From an uncultured Eubacteriales bacterium (GTDB lineage: Bacteria; Bacillota; Clostridia; Christensenellales; Borkfalkiaceae), in contig CADBSX010000155.1 of assembly GCA_902797515.1 (NCBI GenBank), forward strand, positions 1 to 15,392: a stretch of 15,392 nucleotides of DNA, read 5' to 3'. The translations under genes were made by a program, and so were the position numbers. The notes below the pieces were generated by a model. The model worked only from the letters and a program-made list of their open reading frames with translations. It was not told the DNA's origin and did not search any database. This document shows positions 6,618-13,779 of the stretch, in pieces; the stretch's first letter is position 1, and each line of letters begins with the position of its first letter.

Positions 6618-7490
6618 TTGAAAAATAAGTCTTTCACGAGCGGTCTTTCGGTAAGCGTGTTCGCGCTTACGATGATATTTTTAAGTCTTATTTTTTCCGT
6701 CGCGTTCCGCGCGTCGGGAGCGGATACGGAAAGCGCGGCGGCGCGCGCGATCTTTCAGTTGCCGTGTCTTTCGGGCGCGGCGGCGGTTTTTCTCTATTGC
6801 CGTTTCACGCTCGGAAAAGAGGCGTACCGTTTCGGCGGTTTTAAGGCGGCGGGCGCAAAATATTACGGATACGCGGCGATACTTCTCTTCGCGATGTTTT
6901 TCGGGCTTTCCGGATTGAATAATATCTTTACCGAATTTTTAAAGAGCGCGTTCGGTTACGAGAGCGAACCTATAAAACTTCCCGATTTTACGGTCGGCGG
7001 ATATATCCTTACGGTATTTTCTCTGTGCGTTGTTCCCGCGGCGTCGGAAGAGGCGGTTTTCAGGGGATTCGCGCTCGGCGGAATAAAGGGAAACAAATAC
7101 GTTTCGGCGTTAATTACGGGCTTTTTGTTCGCGGTTTACCATATGAATCCGACGCAGACGGCTTATCAGTTCGCGGTCGGCTTTCTTCTCGGACTTCTTT
7201 CCGCGTCGAGCGGCTCGGTATTTCCGTGCGTCGCGGTGCATTTTCTCAACAATTTCGCGATAATAACTCTTTCTTATTTCGCGCCCGACGCCCTGTCGTT
7301 CTCCGGCGCGTGGAAGATCGTTTCCGTTATCGCGGGGGCGGTCGCCGCCGCGGCGTATCTCGTTCTTATCGCGCTCGATAAGACGGAAAAGGAAGAGAAA
7401 GAAAATTGTTCTTATAAAAGTTTTATGCTCGGCGCGTCGATCGCCGCGCTGGCGTTTATTCTTTTCTGGACGGCGAATTTAGTGAAATGA
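6618..7490 (+). CDS. CPBP family intramembrane metalloprotease (Abi/CAAX type)
   Basis: A 290-residue polytopic membrane protein with about eight hydrophobic segments. All three family motifs are present: EExxxR as E144-E145-AVF-R149, FxxxH as F171-AVY-H175, and HxxxN as H208-FLN-N212. These form the glutamate/histidine metal site of Rce1-like proteases. Bacterial members include bacteriocin self-immunity and membrane-protein processing proteins, but the substrate cannot be told here. The start is TTG at 6618, with GAAAGGTGAGAG just upstream spanning the stop of the fusion gene; the next in-frame ATG would remove the first part of membrane segment 1. The stop overlaps the rlmH start as ATGA (7487-7490), implying coupling. 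No peptide precursor or bacteriocin gene is adjacent. Confidence 0.9.
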   Translation: MKNKSFTSGLSVSVFALTMIFLSLIFSVAFRASGADTESAAARAIFQLPCLSGAAAVFLYCRFTLGKEAYRFGGFKAAGAKYYGYAAILLFAMFFGLSGLNNIFTEFLKSAFGYESEPIKLPDFTVGGYILTVFSLCVVPAASEEAVFRGFALGGIKGNKYVSALITGFLFAVYHMNPTQTAYQFAVGFLLGLLSASSGSVFPCVAVHFLNNFAIITLSYFAPDALSFSGAWKIVSVIAGAVAAAAYLVLIALDKTEKEEKENCSYKSFMLGASIAALAFILFWTANLVK

Positions 7491-7960
7491 TAAAAGTAAA
7501 GCTCGTTGCGGTAGGTAAGGTAAAAGAAGAATATTTCAGGCGGGCGGCGGAAGAATACTTTAAAAGGCTTTCTAGGTTCTGCGATTTTTCCGTAGAAGAA
7601 GTCAGAGAGGAAAATTACAGGGACGTCGATAAGGCGACCGCCGAAAAAATAATGCGTATCGAGGGCGGGAGGATTGAAAAAGCCGCTCGGGGCTACAAGA
7701 TCGCGTTCGCCGTGGAAGGGAAGAAAATTTCTTCCGAAGACCTTGCGGAAAAGATAAAAACTCTCGTAAGTTCGGGAACGGGCGAGATAACGTTTATAAT
7801 CGGCGGAAGTTACGGAATAGACGAAGAAGTAAAACGCCGCGCGGACGAGAAGATCTCTTTTTCGGATATGACTTTTCCGCATACGCTTGCGAGAGTTATG
7901 GCGGCGGAGCAGATATACAGGGCGTTTTCGATAATAAACGGGAACGGATACCATAAATAA
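7487..7960 (+). CDS. rlmH: 23S rRNA pseudouridine-1915 N3-methyltransferase RlmH
   Basis: A 157-residue SPOUT-class (alpha/beta knot) enzyme that uses S-adenosylmethionine to methylate pseudouridine 1915 in helix 69 of 23S rRNA on assembled ribosomes. The family landmarks are all present: [11 protein letters not shown] at the start, FIIGGSYG (103-110) forming the cofactor-binding knot, [17 protein letters not shown] (130-146) and the nearly invariant C-terminal YHK. Length is exactly typical. The ATG overlaps the stop of the protease gene by four bases (ATGA), so translation is probably coupled; tadA follows after four bases. Confidence 0.96.
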   Translation: MIKVKLVAVGKVKEEYFRRAAEEYFKRLSRFCDFSVEEVREENYRDVDKATAEKIMRIEGGRIEKAARGYKIAFAVEGKKISSEDLAEKIKTLVSSGTGEITFIIGGSYGIDEEVKRRADEKISFSDMTFPHTLARVMAAEQIYRAFSIINGNGYHK

Positions 7961-7964
7961 TACG

Positions 7965-8438
7965 ATGAAAACGAATATCGACGAAAAATTTATGAAAGCC
8001 GCGCTTAAAGAGGCCGAAAAGGCGGAGAAGAAAGGCGAAGTTCCGATAGGCTGCGTGATAGTCAAAGACGGAAAAATTTTCGCGAGAGCGCATAATTTAA
8101 GGCAGACGAAGAGGATCCCGACCGCTCACGCGGAAATTCTCGCGATAGAAAAGGCGTGCAAAAAAATCGGAGACTGGCGGCTCGACGGCGCGGATATGTA
8201 CGTAACTCTCGAACCTTGCGCGATGTGCGCGGGCGCGGTTTCGGGCTCCCGCATCAGAAAACTGTATTTCGGCGCTTACGAGAAAAAGGGCGGCGGAGCG
8301 GTGAGCAAATTCAATATTCTGACGGAAAGCGGGCTCAATCACGTTACGGACTTCGAGGGCGGAATACTCGAAGAGGAGTGCTCGGAAATAATCAAAAAAT
8401 TTTTCAGAGAGAAAAGAGTTAAAAATTTTTTCGATTGA
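7965..8438 (+). CDS. tadA: tRNA-specific adenosine deaminase TadA
   Basis: A 157-residue zinc deaminase that converts the wobble adenosine 34 of tRNA-Arg(ACG) to inosine. The zinc site is complete: HAE at 55-57 (His55 ligand, Glu57 proton shuttle) and PCAMC at 84-88 (Cys85, Cys88). The substrate-side stretch AHNLRQT (42-48) and the helix ending in FFREKR match the TadA family rather than a cytosine or guanine deaminase. The ATG at 7965 is four bases after rlmH, with no strong ribosome-binding site of its own, suggesting coupled translation. The gene is followed by the prs promoter with no visible intrinsic terminator between. Confidence 0.95.
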   Translation: MKTNIDEKFMKAALKEAEKAEKKGEVPIGCVIVKDGKIFARAHNLRQTKRIPTAHAEILAIEKACKKIGDWRLDGADMYVTLEPCAMCAGAVSGSRIRKLYFGAYEKKGGGAVSKFNILTESGLNHVTDFEGGILEEECSEIIKKFFREKRVKNFFD

Positions 8439-8450
8439 CGACTTTTTTGC

Positions 8451-8479
8451 TTGATTATTTCCTTTTAATTTTATATAAT
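8451..8479 (+). promoter_or_regulatory. Sigma-A promoter of prs
   Basis: A TTGATT -35 box (8451-8456) and a perfect TATAAT -10 box (8474-8479) are separated by exactly 17 bases in an AT-rich stretch. The predicted transcription start near 8486 gives a leader of about 95 bases before prs. This is one of the two best promoter matches in the window, in keeping with a highly expressed essential gene. Confidence 0.8.
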
Positions 8480-8580
8480 AAAATGGCGCGGTCGAAAGCG
8501 GTCGGAGAAGAAGGCTTTTATTTGTTCGCGGCATCTTCAACTGAATATTTTTTACCGGCGATAAAACTATCGGAGGACGT

Positions 8581-9537
8581 ATGATCACACACAACACGGA
8601 AATCAAACTTTTTGCAGGCAGTTCCAACAGAACTTTGGCGGAGGCTATCGCAAAGGAACTCAATCTTCCTTTAAGCGACGTGGAAGTAGGGCATTTCAGC
8701 GACGGGGAAACGAGCGTGCATCTCAACGAAACGGTGAGAGGCAGAGACGTATTCATTATTCAATCGACCTGTTCGCCCGTAAACGAGAACCTTATGGAAC
8801 TTCTCATTATGATAGACGCGGCGAGACGCGCTTCGGCCGGAAGAATAACGGCTGTAATACCGTATTTCGGATACGCGAGACAGGACAGAAAGGCGAGACC
8901 GAGAGATCCTATTTCGGCGAAACTCGTAGCCGATATTATCACTTCGGCGGGAGCGGACAGAGTGCTTACGATGGATCTTCACGCCCTTCAGATTCAAGGA
9001 TTTTTCGATATTCCCGTAGATCACCTTATAGGCGGACCTATCCTCTATAAATATTTCAGAAAATACGCCGATAAAAACGAAGATTTTATGGTAGTTTCTC
9101 CGGACGTCGGTTCGGTCGCGAGGGCGAGAAACGTCGCCGCTAAACTCAACTGTCCGATGGCGATAGTAGATAAGAGGCGTCCGAAGGCTAACCAGATAGA
9201 AGTAATGAACGTTATCGGCGACGTAAACGGCAAGACCTGCCTTATGCTCGACGATATGATAGATACGGCGGGAACGATATGTCAGGGCGCGGAGGCTCTT
9301 TACAACAACGGTGCAAAGGAAATATTCGCTTGTTGTACGCACGCGGTTCTGAGCGGTCCAGCGATAGAGAGAATACAAAACTCGCATATAAGCAAACTCG
9401 TGGTCCTCGACACCATACCTCTTCCGGAAGAGAAGAAAATAGACAAGATAGAAGTTCTTTCGGTTGCTAAAATATTCGCGGTCGCGATAGAGAATATCTA
9501 CCTCGACAAGAAAATGTCGGAAATTTACGATAACTGA
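8581..9537 (+). CDS. prs: Ribose-phosphate pyrophosphokinase (PRPP synthetase)
   Basis: A 318-residue class I PRPP synthetase that transfers pyrophosphate from ATP to ribose 5-phosphate, feeding purine, pyrimidine, histidine, tryptophan and NAD synthesis. Visible motifs: YGYARQDRK-type ATP region (FGYARQDRKARPRDP, 96-110), the cation-binding signature MDLHALQIQGFFDIP (131-145), the flexible-loop KRR (198-200) and the PRPP loop DDMIDTAGT (224-232). All key residues are in place and the length is standard. The ATG at 8581 follows CGGAGGA (8571-8577) at close spacing. Its leader of about 95 bases contains no riboswitch I recognise. A GC-rich hairpin follows directly downstream. Confidence 0.97.
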   Translation: MITHNTEIKLFAGSSNRTLAEAIAKELNLPLSDVEVGHFSDGETSVHLNETVRGRDVFIIQSTCSPVNENLMELLIMIDAARRASAGRITAVIPYFGYARQDRKARPRDPISAKLVADIITSAGADRVLTMDLHALQIQGFFDIPVDHLIGGPILYKYFRKYADKNEDFMVVSPDVGSVARARNVAAKLNCPMAIVDKRRPKANQIEVMNVIGDVNGKTCLMLDDMIDTAGTICQGAEALYNNGAKEIFACCTHAVLSGPAIERIQNSHISKLVVLDTIPLPEEKKIDKIEVLSVAKIFAVAIENIYLDKKMSEIYDN

Positions 9538-9550
9538 AAACAATCGAGCG

Positions 9551-9581
9551 ACGGCGCGGCGTGAAATCGCCGCGCCGTTTT
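9551..9581 (+). terminator. GC-rich hairpin between prs and pth, possible weak intrinsic terminator
   Basis: A perfect 11-bp inverted repeat (9551-9561 with 9568-9578) encloses a six-base loop, tgaaat. It is followed by only a short T-run (9578-9581, the first T being inside the stem) and then by A's. The stem is strong but the U-tract is short, so termination is probably partial. I find no convincing promoter between it and pth, which suggests that pth and mfd depend on read-through from prs. Confidence 0.6.
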
Positions 9582-9604
9582 AAAAAATTAAAGGAACGGA
9601 AAAA

Positions 9605-10174
9605 ATGTATCTCGTTGTCGGGCTCGGAAATCCCGGGCTTAAATATCTGAAAAATCTTCATAACATAGGTTTTATGGCGGTCGAACTCCTCGCCGAGAAA
9701 TACGGCGCGGAGTTCAATAAAAAGGGCTTTAAAGGCGTTTACGCGGAAAAGAACGCGGGCGGAGAAAAAGTCTTTTTCTTAAAGCCGCAGACTTTTATGA
9801 ATCTGAGCGGCGAAAGCGTCGCGGAATTTTCCTCTTATTTCAGGATCCCGCCCGAAAGGATAATCGTTATCTACGACGACGTGGATATAGCGATAGGCTG
9901 TTTAAGAGTGAGAGCGGGCGGCTCGGCGGGAACGCATAACGGTATGCGGAACATAGTTTCGCACCTCGGCACGGAAAATTTTCCGAGGATAAGAGTAGGT
10001 ACCAAGCCGGAAAGGCAGGTCGAAATGATAGATTACGTTTTGTCGGATATCCGCAAAGAGGACGAGCCGAGATTCGCCGTTTCGATAAAAGCGGCGGTCG
10101 CCGCCGCGGACGACTTTATCCGCGGCAAGAGTATAGAAGAGATAATGTGCGCCTATAACGGCGTCGGTGCTTGA
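9605..10174 (+). CDS. pth: Peptidyl-tRNA hydrolase
   Basis: A 189-residue esterase that frees tRNA from prematurely released peptidyl-tRNA. The active-site set is complete: Asn9 in GLGNPG, catalytic His19 in LHNIGF, Asn66 in QTFMNLSG, Asp92 in YDDVD and Asn112 in GTHNGMRNI. The last motif has Thr where most family members have Gly (GGHNG), a mild variation. The ATG at 9605 has AAGGA at 9591-9595, nine bases upstream. The gene ends at 10174, overlapping or just before mfd depending on the true mfd start. The pth-mfd order is widely conserved in Firmicutes. Confidence 0.96.
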   Translation: MYLVVGLGNPGLKYLKNLHNIGFMAVELLAEKYGAEFNKKGFKGVYAEKNAGGEKVFFLKPQTFMNLSGESVAEFSSYFRIPPERIIVIYDDVDIAIGCLRVRAGGSAGTHNGMRNIVSHLGTENFPRIRVGTKPERQVEMIDYVLSDIRKEDEPRFAVSIKAAVAAADDFIRGKSIEEIMCAYNGVGA

Positions 10175-10191
10175 TATCGGACGGGACTTAT

Positions 10192-13100
10192 ATGCTTGGC
10201 GATTATCTTAAATTCGAAAATTTAGGCGAAGAGTTCGTTTCTTTGTCCGAAAGCGTGCGCGGCGGGATTCCCTCCGCGATTTTCGGCGTAACTTTTTCCG
10301 AAAAATGCCATATCGCGGCAGAACTCGGCTCGCCCGTATTATATATAGTAAAAGACGCGTTGTACGGCAGAAGAGTTGCGGAAGAGATGTCCGCTTTTTC
10401 GGACGGGGAAGTCGTTTTTCTGCCCGCGAAAGACGACGTTCTTTTATATAAGACGGCTTTCGACAAAGCGGGGCTTTATTCGAGGCTCGACGCATTATAT
10501 AAAATAAAAAAAGGTTTCCGCGCGGTAGTCACGACTTTCGAGGCGTTATTGCAACTTTTCCCGAAAGATCTTCCCGTTTTCACGTTGAAGAGAGGCGGAA
10601 GTTACGACTTGTACGAATTGTCGGAGCGCCTCGTTTCTTTCGGCTATAAAAGAGAGGAATTTGCGGAAGATAAGGGCGTTTTCGCCGTCAGAGGGGATAT
10701 TTTCGAGATATATCCCGTAAACGGCGACTTCGTTTACCGCGTGGATTTTTTCGGCGACGAGGCGGAGAGTATAAAACGCTATACGGCAGACGATAAGGAC
10801 GACAAGCAAAACGTCGCGGAGTTCGATATAATCCCCGCGACCGACGTCCTTATAGAAAAGGATGAAACCGAAGGGCTTAAAGAGAGAATATCCGCGTCGC
10901 TCGCCAAATTCAAAACGCTGATCGTAAGGGACGACGCGAGAGAGATAGCGAACGGACTTAAAGAGAGCCTCGACGGCGGCTGTTTTTGCGATCCTCTTGA
11001 ATTTCTACTTCCGATAATAAGAAACGTCACGGACGATTTTACTTCTTTCCTGCCCGAAAATACCGTCGTCGTTTACGACGAGTGCAAAATGCTTTCGGAC
11101 AATCTGTCCGCCGTTATAAAAGAGCATACCGAGAGGTATCTCTCTCTCGTCAAAGCGGGAAAGGCGTTCGATTTTACCGTTCTGCAACTTTCCGACAAGG
11201 ATAAACTGACAGACAGGCTAAACCGTTTCGCGAGGGCGGCTTTTCAGAATATAACCTCGTCGATAGAATTTTTCAACCCTCTCAAAACTTTCAGTATAAA
11301 GAGTTCGCCCGTCGCGAGATATTCGGTAAAACCGGAAACGCTGTTCGACGACGTCAGGAATTGGAAATACGGCGGATACAGAGTGATTATCTGCTGCGGA
11401 AATTCCGAAAGAGCGGAAAAACTTTCCGAAAACTTTTCTTCTCGCGGCATAGTCGCGCTGAAATCCGACGACGCGTGGATAAAGAGCGGTATGGTGCTTA
11501 TAACGTCGTATTTTCTCCCGTCGGGATTTATTTATCACTCGGCGAAACTCGTCGTTATAGGAACGGGCGACCTCTATATAGGTTCGTCCGACAAAAAGCG
11601 TATAAAGAGAAAGCGCGGCGATCTGTTCCAAGCGCCCGAAGTAGGCGATTTCGCCGTTCACGAGATACACGGCATAGGTTACGTAAAGGGCGTGACGAGG
11701 ATAACCACGCAGGAAGGCAGTAAAGACTACGTCGCCGTGGAATATTACGGCGGGGATATGCTTTACGTCGGCGTGGATTCGATGGATAAACTCTCGAAAT
11801 ACGTCGGCGGCGGCGAAAAGCCGACGCTCAACAAAATAGGCGGCAAGGAATTCGAGAGGATAAAGGAAAGGGCGCGTGCGTCCATTTCCGCAATGACGAT
11901 AAACCTGAAAAAACTCTACGCCGCCCGAAAAGAGAAAAAAGGTTTCGTCTATTCGCCCGACAACGAACTGACCGAAGAATTCGCGGAATCGTTCGAGTTC
12001 GATCCTACCGAAGATCAGTTGCAGTCGATAGAAGAGATACGCTCGGATATGGAAAGCGAAAAGGTTATGGACAGACTGCTTTGCGGCGACGTCGGTTTCG
12101 GCAAGACGGAAGTGGCGTTCCGCGCGGCGTTCAAAGCGATAAGCGACGGGAAACAGGTCGCCCTCGTATGCCCGACGACTATACTTTGCGAACAGCATTA
12201 CAGAGCGGCGAAAAGCCGTTTCGGGAATTTCGGCATAAGAGTTCGCGCCCTCAACAGATTCAAATCGGAAAAGGAGCAGAGAGAAATAACGGAAGGGCTC
12301 AAAAGCGGCGACGTGGATTTCGTTATAGGCACTCACAGACTTTTCGGAAAAGACGTCGTATTCAAAGACCTCGGACTTCTTATCCTCGACGAGGAACAGC
12401 GTTTCGGAGTGGAACACAAAGAGAAACTCAAAGTAATGAAAGACAACGTCGATACTCTCACTCTCACCGCGACGCCTATACCGAGAACTCTTCATATGTC
12501 GCTTTCGGGCATAAGGGATATAAGCGTTATCAACACTCCGCCGAAAAACAGAATACCGGTGCAGACTTACGTCACGGAAGAGAGCGACGCCGTTATTCGC
12601 GACGCGGTCATGCGCGAACTTTCCCGTAAAGGACAGGTGTTCGTGCTTTACAACAAAGTCGAGAGCATCTACAAATTTTCGGAATATTTCAGATCGATAG
12701 TCCCCGAAGCGAGAGTTATAGTCGCGCACGGTCAGATGGACAAAAGAACGCTCGAAGACAGCGTTTTCGGCTTTTACGAGGGGAACGCGGACGTACTTAT
12801 AGCGACGACTATAATAGAGAACGGAATAGACCTTCCGAGGGCGAACACTCTTATCGTTATCGACAGCGATAAACTCGGACTTTCAACGCTTTACCAACTC
12901 AAAGGAAGAGTCGGAAGGAGCAATCTGATGGCTCACGCGTATTTCACGTTCAAAAGGGATAAAGTTCTTTCCGAAACGGCGTACAAAAGGCTGAACGCGC
13001 TTATGGAATTCACCGAGATGGGCAGCGGCTATAAAATAGCGATGCGCGACCTCGAAATAAGGGGCGCGGGCAACGTCCTCGGCAGAGAACAGCACGGGCA

Positions 13101-13605
13101 TATGGACAGGATAGGTTACGAACTCTACAATAAACTTTTGAGAGAGAGCCTCGGCGAAACGACGAAAGATCACGATACCGAACTCGATATAAAAATGGAC
13201 GCGTATATTCCCGACGGATATATTTCCTCGTCCGCGTCGAGGATGGATTGCTATAAGCAGATAGCGGAAATAGAAAACGAAAAAGACGAAGAGAGAGTGG
13301 TTTCCTCGTTAGAGGAAAATTACGGCGGGATACCGAAACAGGTGAAAAACCTTATTCTTATAGCGCGGCTCAAATCGCGGGCGAAGAAACACGGGGCGAT
13401 AAGAATAACGCTCGGCGAAAAGAGGTCGGCTATCACCGTAAACGGGATAGACAGTCTCAAAGAAAACGGATTTTTGGACAGAGTAAACGCGTATAGCGGA
13501 AAAGTGACGCTTTCTTTTTCGGAAAATCCCGAACTCGTATTCGACGTCGGCGGCAAAACGACGGAAGAAGTCGCGGCGCAGATGTCCGAATTTATGAATT
13601 TTTAA
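10192..13605 (+). CDS. mfd: Transcription-repair coupling factor Mfd
   Basis: A 1137-residue ATP-driven DNA translocase that removes RNA polymerase stalled at lesions and recruits UvrA. Domains in order: UvrB-like region without a working ATPase (about 1-330), linker, the CarD-like RNA polymerase-interacting domain (about 483-545), and the RecG-like motor with Walker A GDVGFGKT (632-639), DEEQ (733-736), TATPIPRT and motif VI QLKGRVGRS (902-910). Then come the TRCF element around DLEIRGAGNVLG (954-965) and a C-terminal autoinhibitory domain D7 (about 1000-1137). Everything expected is present. I chose ATG 10192, which opens on the normal N-terminus MLGDYLKF. A TTG at 10171 that shares TTGA with the pth stop would add seven residues and cannot be excluded. 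Confidence 0.97.
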   Translation: MLGDYLKFENLGEEFVSLSESVRGGIPSAIFGVTFSEKCHIAAELGSPVLYIVKDALYGRRVAEEMSAFSDGEVVFLPAKDDVLLYKTAFDKAGLYSRLDALYKIKKGFRAVVTTFEALLQLFPKDLPVFTLKRGGSYDLYELSERLVSFGYKREEFAEDKGVFAVRGDIFEIYPVNGDFVYRVDFFGDEAESIKRYTADDKDDKQNVAEFDIIPATDVLIEKDETEGLKERISASLAKFKTLIVRDDAREIANGLKESLDGGCFCDPLEFLLPIIRNVTDDFTSFLPENTVVVYDECKMLSDNLSAVIKEHTERYLSLVKAGKAFDFTVLQLSDKDKLTDRLNRFARAAFQNITSSIEFFNPLKTFSIKSSPVARYSVKPETLFDDVRNWKYGGYRVIICCGNSERAEKLSENFSSRGIVALKSDDAWIKSGMVLITSYFLPSGFIYHSAKLVVIGTGDLYIGSSDKKRIKRKRGDLFQAPEVGDFAVHEIHGIGYVKGVTRITTQEGSKDYVAVEYYGGDMLYVGVDSMDKLSKYVGGGEKPTLNKIGGKEFERIKERARASISAMTINLKKLYAARKEKKGFVYSPDNELTEEFAESFEFDPTEDQLQSIEEIRSDMESEKVMDRLLCGDVGFGKTEVAFRAAFKAISDGKQVALVCPTTILCEQHYRAAKSRFGNFGIRVRALNRFKSEKEQREITEGLKSGDVDFVIGTHRLFGKDVVFKDLGLLILDEEQRFGVEHKEKLKVMKDNVDTLTLTATPIPRTLHMSLSGIRDISVINTPPKNRIPVQTYVTEESDAVIRDAVMRELSRKGQVFVLYNKVESIYKFSEYFRSIVPEARVIVAHGQMDKRTLEDSVFGFYEGNADVLIATTIIENGIDLPRANTLIVIDSDKLGLSTLYQLKGRVGRSNLMAHAYFTFKRDKVLSETAYKRLNALMEFTEMGSGYKIAMRDLEIRGAGNVLGREQHGHMDRIGYELYNKLLRESLGETTKDHDTELDIKMDAYIPDGYISSSASRMDCYKQIAEIENEKDEERVVSSLEENYGGIPKQVKNLILIARLKSRAKKHGAIRITLGEKRSAITVNGIDSLKENGFLDRVNAYSGKVTLSFSENPELVFDVGGKTTEEVAAQMSEFMNF

Positions 13606-13666
13606 CCTTTTTCGGGCGTAAAAAAATATTTTTAAAATTTTTTCACCGAAAACAGCCGAAAATATC
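13606..13666. other. AT-rich spacer after mfd
   Basis: This stretch has A/T-runs (for example AAAAAAATATTTTTAAAA near 13620) that are self-complementary but lack a GC stem, so no clear intrinsic terminator for mfd is visible. A short direct repeat ccgaaaa occurs at 13646-13652 and 13656-13662. Nothing else is recognised. Confidence 0.3.
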
Positions 13667-13695
13667 TTGCCAACGGACGGAATATTTAGTATAAT
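13667..13695 (+). promoter_or_regulatory. Sigma-A promoter of the lipoprotein gene
   Basis: A TTGCCA -35 box (13667-13672, five of six consensus bases) and a perfect TATAAT -10 box (13690-13695) are 17 bases apart. Transcription would begin near 13702. A second TATAAT occurs at 13703-13708 but has no matching -35. The leader of about 78 bases could fold (ccgag 13717-13721 with ctcgg 13754-13758, and gcgt-aag-acgc 13744-13754), leaving the ribosome-binding site exposed. Confidence 0.8.
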
Positions 13696-13779
13696 ATCAA
13701 GGTATAATGAATTAAACCGAGAGGAATAGGCGCATAAAAACGCGCGTAAGACGCTCGGCATAGCATCGGGGAGTGTCCT

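Noticed and set aside
8439..8580. Possible small RNA (such as SRP RNA) or riboswitch between tadA and prs
   Set aside because: The first third is taken up by the prs promoter, the remaining leader of about 95 bases shows no GGAA/GNRA SRP core or known riboswitch motif, and only weak stems are seen.
11218..12729. Long minus-strand open frame of 503 codons opposite mfd
   Set aside because: Its translation is rich in Arg, Phe, Tyr and Val without any recognisable motif, and it lies wholly inside a well-supported mfd. It is a by-product of the strong codon bias.
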